In this document: positions 62,284 through 64,000 of the stretch, in pieces
Position numbering within the stretch: the stretch's first letter is position 1
Layout of the letters: every line of letters begins with the position of its first letter
Assembly (NCBI GenBank): GCA_964016105.1
Contig: CAXHEX010000016.1
Coordinates: 42,934 to 106,933, forward strand
Direction: 5' to 3'
DNA length: 64,000 bases
Origin: Ketobacter sp964016105
GTDB taxonomy: Bacteria; Pseudomonadota; Gammaproteobacteria; Pseudomonadales; Ketobacteraceae
Made by a program: the position numbers and the translations under genes
The notes under the pieces: model-generated
Told to the model about the DNA's origin: nothing
Seen by the model: only the letters and a program-made list of their open reading frames with translations
The model's database searches: none

Positions 62284-62307
62284 AACCGCCCTAGTGGCGG
62301 TTTTTTT
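62284..62307 (+). terminator. Rho-independent terminator (plus strand)
   Basis: AACCGCC CTAGT GGCGGTT followed by T7 at 62284-62307. No protein gene on the plus strand ends just before it, so it may end a non-coding transcript starting in the repeat region. Confidence 0.75.
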
Positions 62308-62403
62308 GTGTCTTGGAGAAGGGTTTTACTTTTAAAAACAAGGTGTTGCCCTTGGGGTTGTCCATCCTTGTTTCAGAGGCTTGGTTGGAAAAAGCGGATA
62401 CCT

Positions 62404-63138
62404 TCACTCCAAATGCTTGAGTAGGGCGAGAACGAAATTTCCAATAGATCCTGCGGCGATAAAGGATGCTGCCCACAACGCCCGTCTGGCTGTCTTGGCG
62501 GAGGCGGCGGCCGACTGGGCAGAATTGTTGGTTATTTCCTGCTGTTGCTGAAACCGCTGTGCCTGGTCTTCATGTTCCTGAAAGGTGACGGCTACATCAT
62601 AGCCTTTTGGGGTGAGGGTGTAGCGGGCGCCTATAAATCTCAAAGTGCAGTGCTCAGCTTCTCCAATTAAAGGCAAATTCGAATTGGCAGCCGCTTGTGT
62701 GACGCCGTCCAAACGGGCTTGGTAATCAATGCCCCAATTCTCAGATTCGGGCGTTAATATCTCGGTTTTGCGGGTATCAGCCAATAGCTGGTCTTCGAAT
62801 TGAATGTAATATTCATAGCGCACCAGGGCACGGTCCACTAAAGCCTCCAGCGCACTGAGAACTTGGTGGTACATGTCGTGGAACTCGGTTGACGTGCTGT
62901 AGCCGGTGTCGGGAGTTGTTAGCAGTGGGTGGTACGCTTCCAGACCGCACCGGTAATGGAGTTGCCGGGCTAGACGGAAATTTCGTTCATGCTCATCAAA
63001 AAGAAGAGCAGGGCTCACTTTAAACATAAAGCGAAGCAGCTTATTTTCCCGATCCACATTCGCCTGTCCTCGTTGTTCCAGGGCCTCGGCATCATAATTC
63101 GGGCCATCAAATTGAATACGCTTCTTGGAGTGGGTCAT
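62404..63138 (-). CDS. Unknown protein with C-terminal membrane helix
   Basis: 244 residues from MTHSKKRIQFDGPNYDAEAL; an in-frame extension upstream would overlap the neighbouring gene and is rejected. A long helical soluble part (FHDMYHQVLSALEALVDRAL) is followed by a glutamine-rich coiled region (EHEDQAQRFQQQQEI) and one C-terminal hydrophobic helix (ALWAASFIAAGSIGNFVLAL). No family recognised. It follows a smaller gene by 10 bp, so they form an operon. Confidence 0.6.
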   Translation of the reverse strand: MTHSKKRIQFDGPNYDAEALEQRGQANVDRENKLLRFMFKVSPALLFDEHERNFRLARQLHYRCGLEAYHPLLTTPDTGYSTSTEFHDMYHQVLSALEALVDRALVRYEYYIQFEDQLLADTRKTEILTPESENWGIDYQARLDGVTQAAANSNLPLIGEAEHCTLRFIGARYTLTPKGYDVAVTFQEHEDQAQRFQQQQEITNNSAQSAAASAKTARRALWAASFIAAGSIGNFVLALLKHLE

Positions 63139-63148
63139 AGGCTGAGTG

Positions 63149-63406
63149 TCAGTGGGTCTCGGGAGGGATGGGCATGGCTCGAATGACCAGGACATCCTGG
63201 TTTTCCAGGTAAAGGTATTCGCTGGACAGTGCCATGGGGTAAACCAGCTCGGGGTCCTCGGCGGAGCCCCAGGGCAGCGCGGCCCGATCATCCAGATCCC
63301 GCTGGGCGACCGCGATGTCGATACGTGATTCGTCGCTGCATGCTTTGAGCAGTTCGAGAAGGTCATGTTTGGTCAGGCTATGGACAGTGTGTAATCGGCG
63401 TTGCAT
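63149..63406 (-). CDS. Unknown 85-residue protein
   Basis: MQRRLHTVHSLTKHDLLELL and DESRIDIAVAQRDLDDRAAL; ribosome site AAGGAG precedes the ATG by six bases. Soluble, no membrane helix, function unknown. First gene of the two-gene unit with 62404-63138. Confidence 0.55.
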   Translation of the reverse strand: MQRRLHTVHSLTKHDLLELLKACSDESRIDIAVAQRDLDDRAALPWGSAEDPELVYPMALSSEYLYLENQDVLVIRAMPIPPETH

Positions 63407-63825
63407 GGGAGACTCCTTAGAAAAAACACTTATGTACAGCATAGTCGGACGAGGGGCTTTTTTCTAAGAGGGCTAGGCTTGCCCCGCTTCTCGTTATCTC
63501 TCTGTTAGATTCCGCAAAACTCCCCAGAATGCGTAACATTTTAAATATCAGTAAGTTAGGCTATTTTAATAGATCGAAAAAGGGCTGTTTTAGGGGTAAA
63601 ATTATCGTCTGAATTCTACAAAATCCCCCCTAACCCCGGGATTTTGTGTAAATTGAAGTGAAGAATGCTCTGATTTTTCTGGGCAGCTGACTACTCATCG
63701 GTAGCGCACATGAAATATTGATCAAATGGGCAAGAAACTAACGCGTACTTTCTTATTGTTCTTTGGATCAGGGCTGGCTTATCACGCACTGTGTTACTTT
63801 GCCCGTTCATATGGACATTGGGACA
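63407..63825. other. Non-coding stretch with inverted repeat
   Basis: About 420 bp without a supported gene. ACAAAATCCC at 63618-63627 and GGGATTTTGT at 63638-63647 form a perfect 10-bp inverted repeat with a 10-base spacer; possible operator or hairpin. Confidence 0.45.
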
Positions 63826-63978
63826 ATGACTAATGCCTTTAATCAACAGGATAGGCTCAATAGATACACTCATATGGATTCCTTGGGTCGGATGAACTTT
63901 AGAGATCAATGGGAAGCGAGAAAGCCTGAACTTGAGATCAAGATTGAGAGTTTGCGGAAAAACCTGGATGAAGAGTGA
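63826..63978 (+). CDS. Possible 50-residue protein near the right edge
   Basis: MTNAFNQQDRLNRYTHMDSL then GRMNFRDQWEARKPELEIKI and ESLRKNLDEE: a hydrophilic, coil-like small protein. The frame is open further upstream, but no good ribosome site favours an earlier start. A frame on the other strand covers the same bases, so this call is weak. Confidence 0.35.
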   Translation: MTNAFNQQDRLNRYTHMDSLGRMNFRDQWEARKPELEIKIESLRKNLDEE

Positions 63979-64000
63979 CTCCATGTATGCGTTATACCTT

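Noticed and set aside
1..64000. tRNA, rRNA or replication origin
   Set aside because: None was found by reading; no cloverleaf, rRNA signature or iteron cluster was seen.

Overview
The window looks like part of the chromosome of a marine or halotolerant gammaproteobacterium. This is inferred from gene content: an Mrp Na+/H+ antiporter operon, a cyanide-insensitive bd oxidase, an MddA-like methanethiol methyltransferase, a VPEID-CTERM surface protein, FadL and GMC oxidoreductase genes. The species cannot be named from the sequence. No rRNA, tRNA or CRISPR array was seen.

Layout. (a) 1-31.7 kb is ordinary, moderate-GC chromosome. It holds the mrp operon (1-5.6 kb), an exported M28 peptidase, a small HEPN-like protein, a Tat-exported PhoD phosphatase, a 2OG-Fe(II) oxygenase and two NifX-like proteins. 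Next comes a catabolic-looking set (alpha/beta hydrolase, deazaflavin-type reductase, EthD protein, divergent LysR regulator), a four-repeat lipoprotein, an NlpC/P60 lipoprotein and two lipase-like hydrolases. The bd oxidase operon cioA-cioB-DUF2474, the VPEID-CTERM protein, MddA and a CadC-TPR regulator follow. The stretch ends with an HxlR regulator divergent from an SDR and an isomerase, then an exported superoxide-reductase-like protein. (b) 31,770-44,030 is a complete-looking 12.26-kb Tn3-family transposon of the TnpS/TnpT (Tn4651-like) type. Its terminal inverted repeats match at 35 of 38 positions. The core is tnpA, tnpS (tyrosine recombinase) and tnpT (coiled coil). The cargo is a soluble CZB chemoreceptor, a katG catalase-peroxidase broken by one in-frame TGA, an 87-residue OxyR-like DNA-binding domain with no sensor domain, a DUF1016/PDDEXK nuclease coupled to tnpS, and a SprT-like metalloprotease. 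(c) 44.4-51.9 kb is GC-richer. A FadL porin and a carboxymuconolactone-decarboxylase-family gene face two regulators and a four-gene operon (unknown protein, GMC oxidoreductase, a second CMD protein, rhodanese). (d) 52.2-57.4 kb holds an IS200 remnant and a sulfur/peroxide/iron set: a persulfide-dioxygenase-like enzyme, a deleted peroxiredoxin, a second broken katG, an encapsulated-ferritin-like protein without a visible encapsulin or targeting tail, and a DUF2202 ferritin-like protein. (e) 57.4-58.6 kb is a second, decayed Tn3 zone: a frameshifted tnpT cut by the terminal repeat and tnpA tail of another Tn3-type element. (f) 58.9-64 kb is an island-like stretch of unknown genes, several of them 39-50-residue proteins, with strong palindromes, direct repeats and hairpins.

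The main theme is oxidative stress genes tied to mobile DNA. The transposon carries a redox module (chemoreceptor, KatG, OxyR-like DNA-binding domain) and its left end lies 67 bp upstream of the superoxide-reductase-like gene. Both katG copies and the peroxiredoxin are interrupted, so peroxide-scavenging genes appear to have been acquired and then lost, unless the single-base lesions are sequencing errors or are read through.
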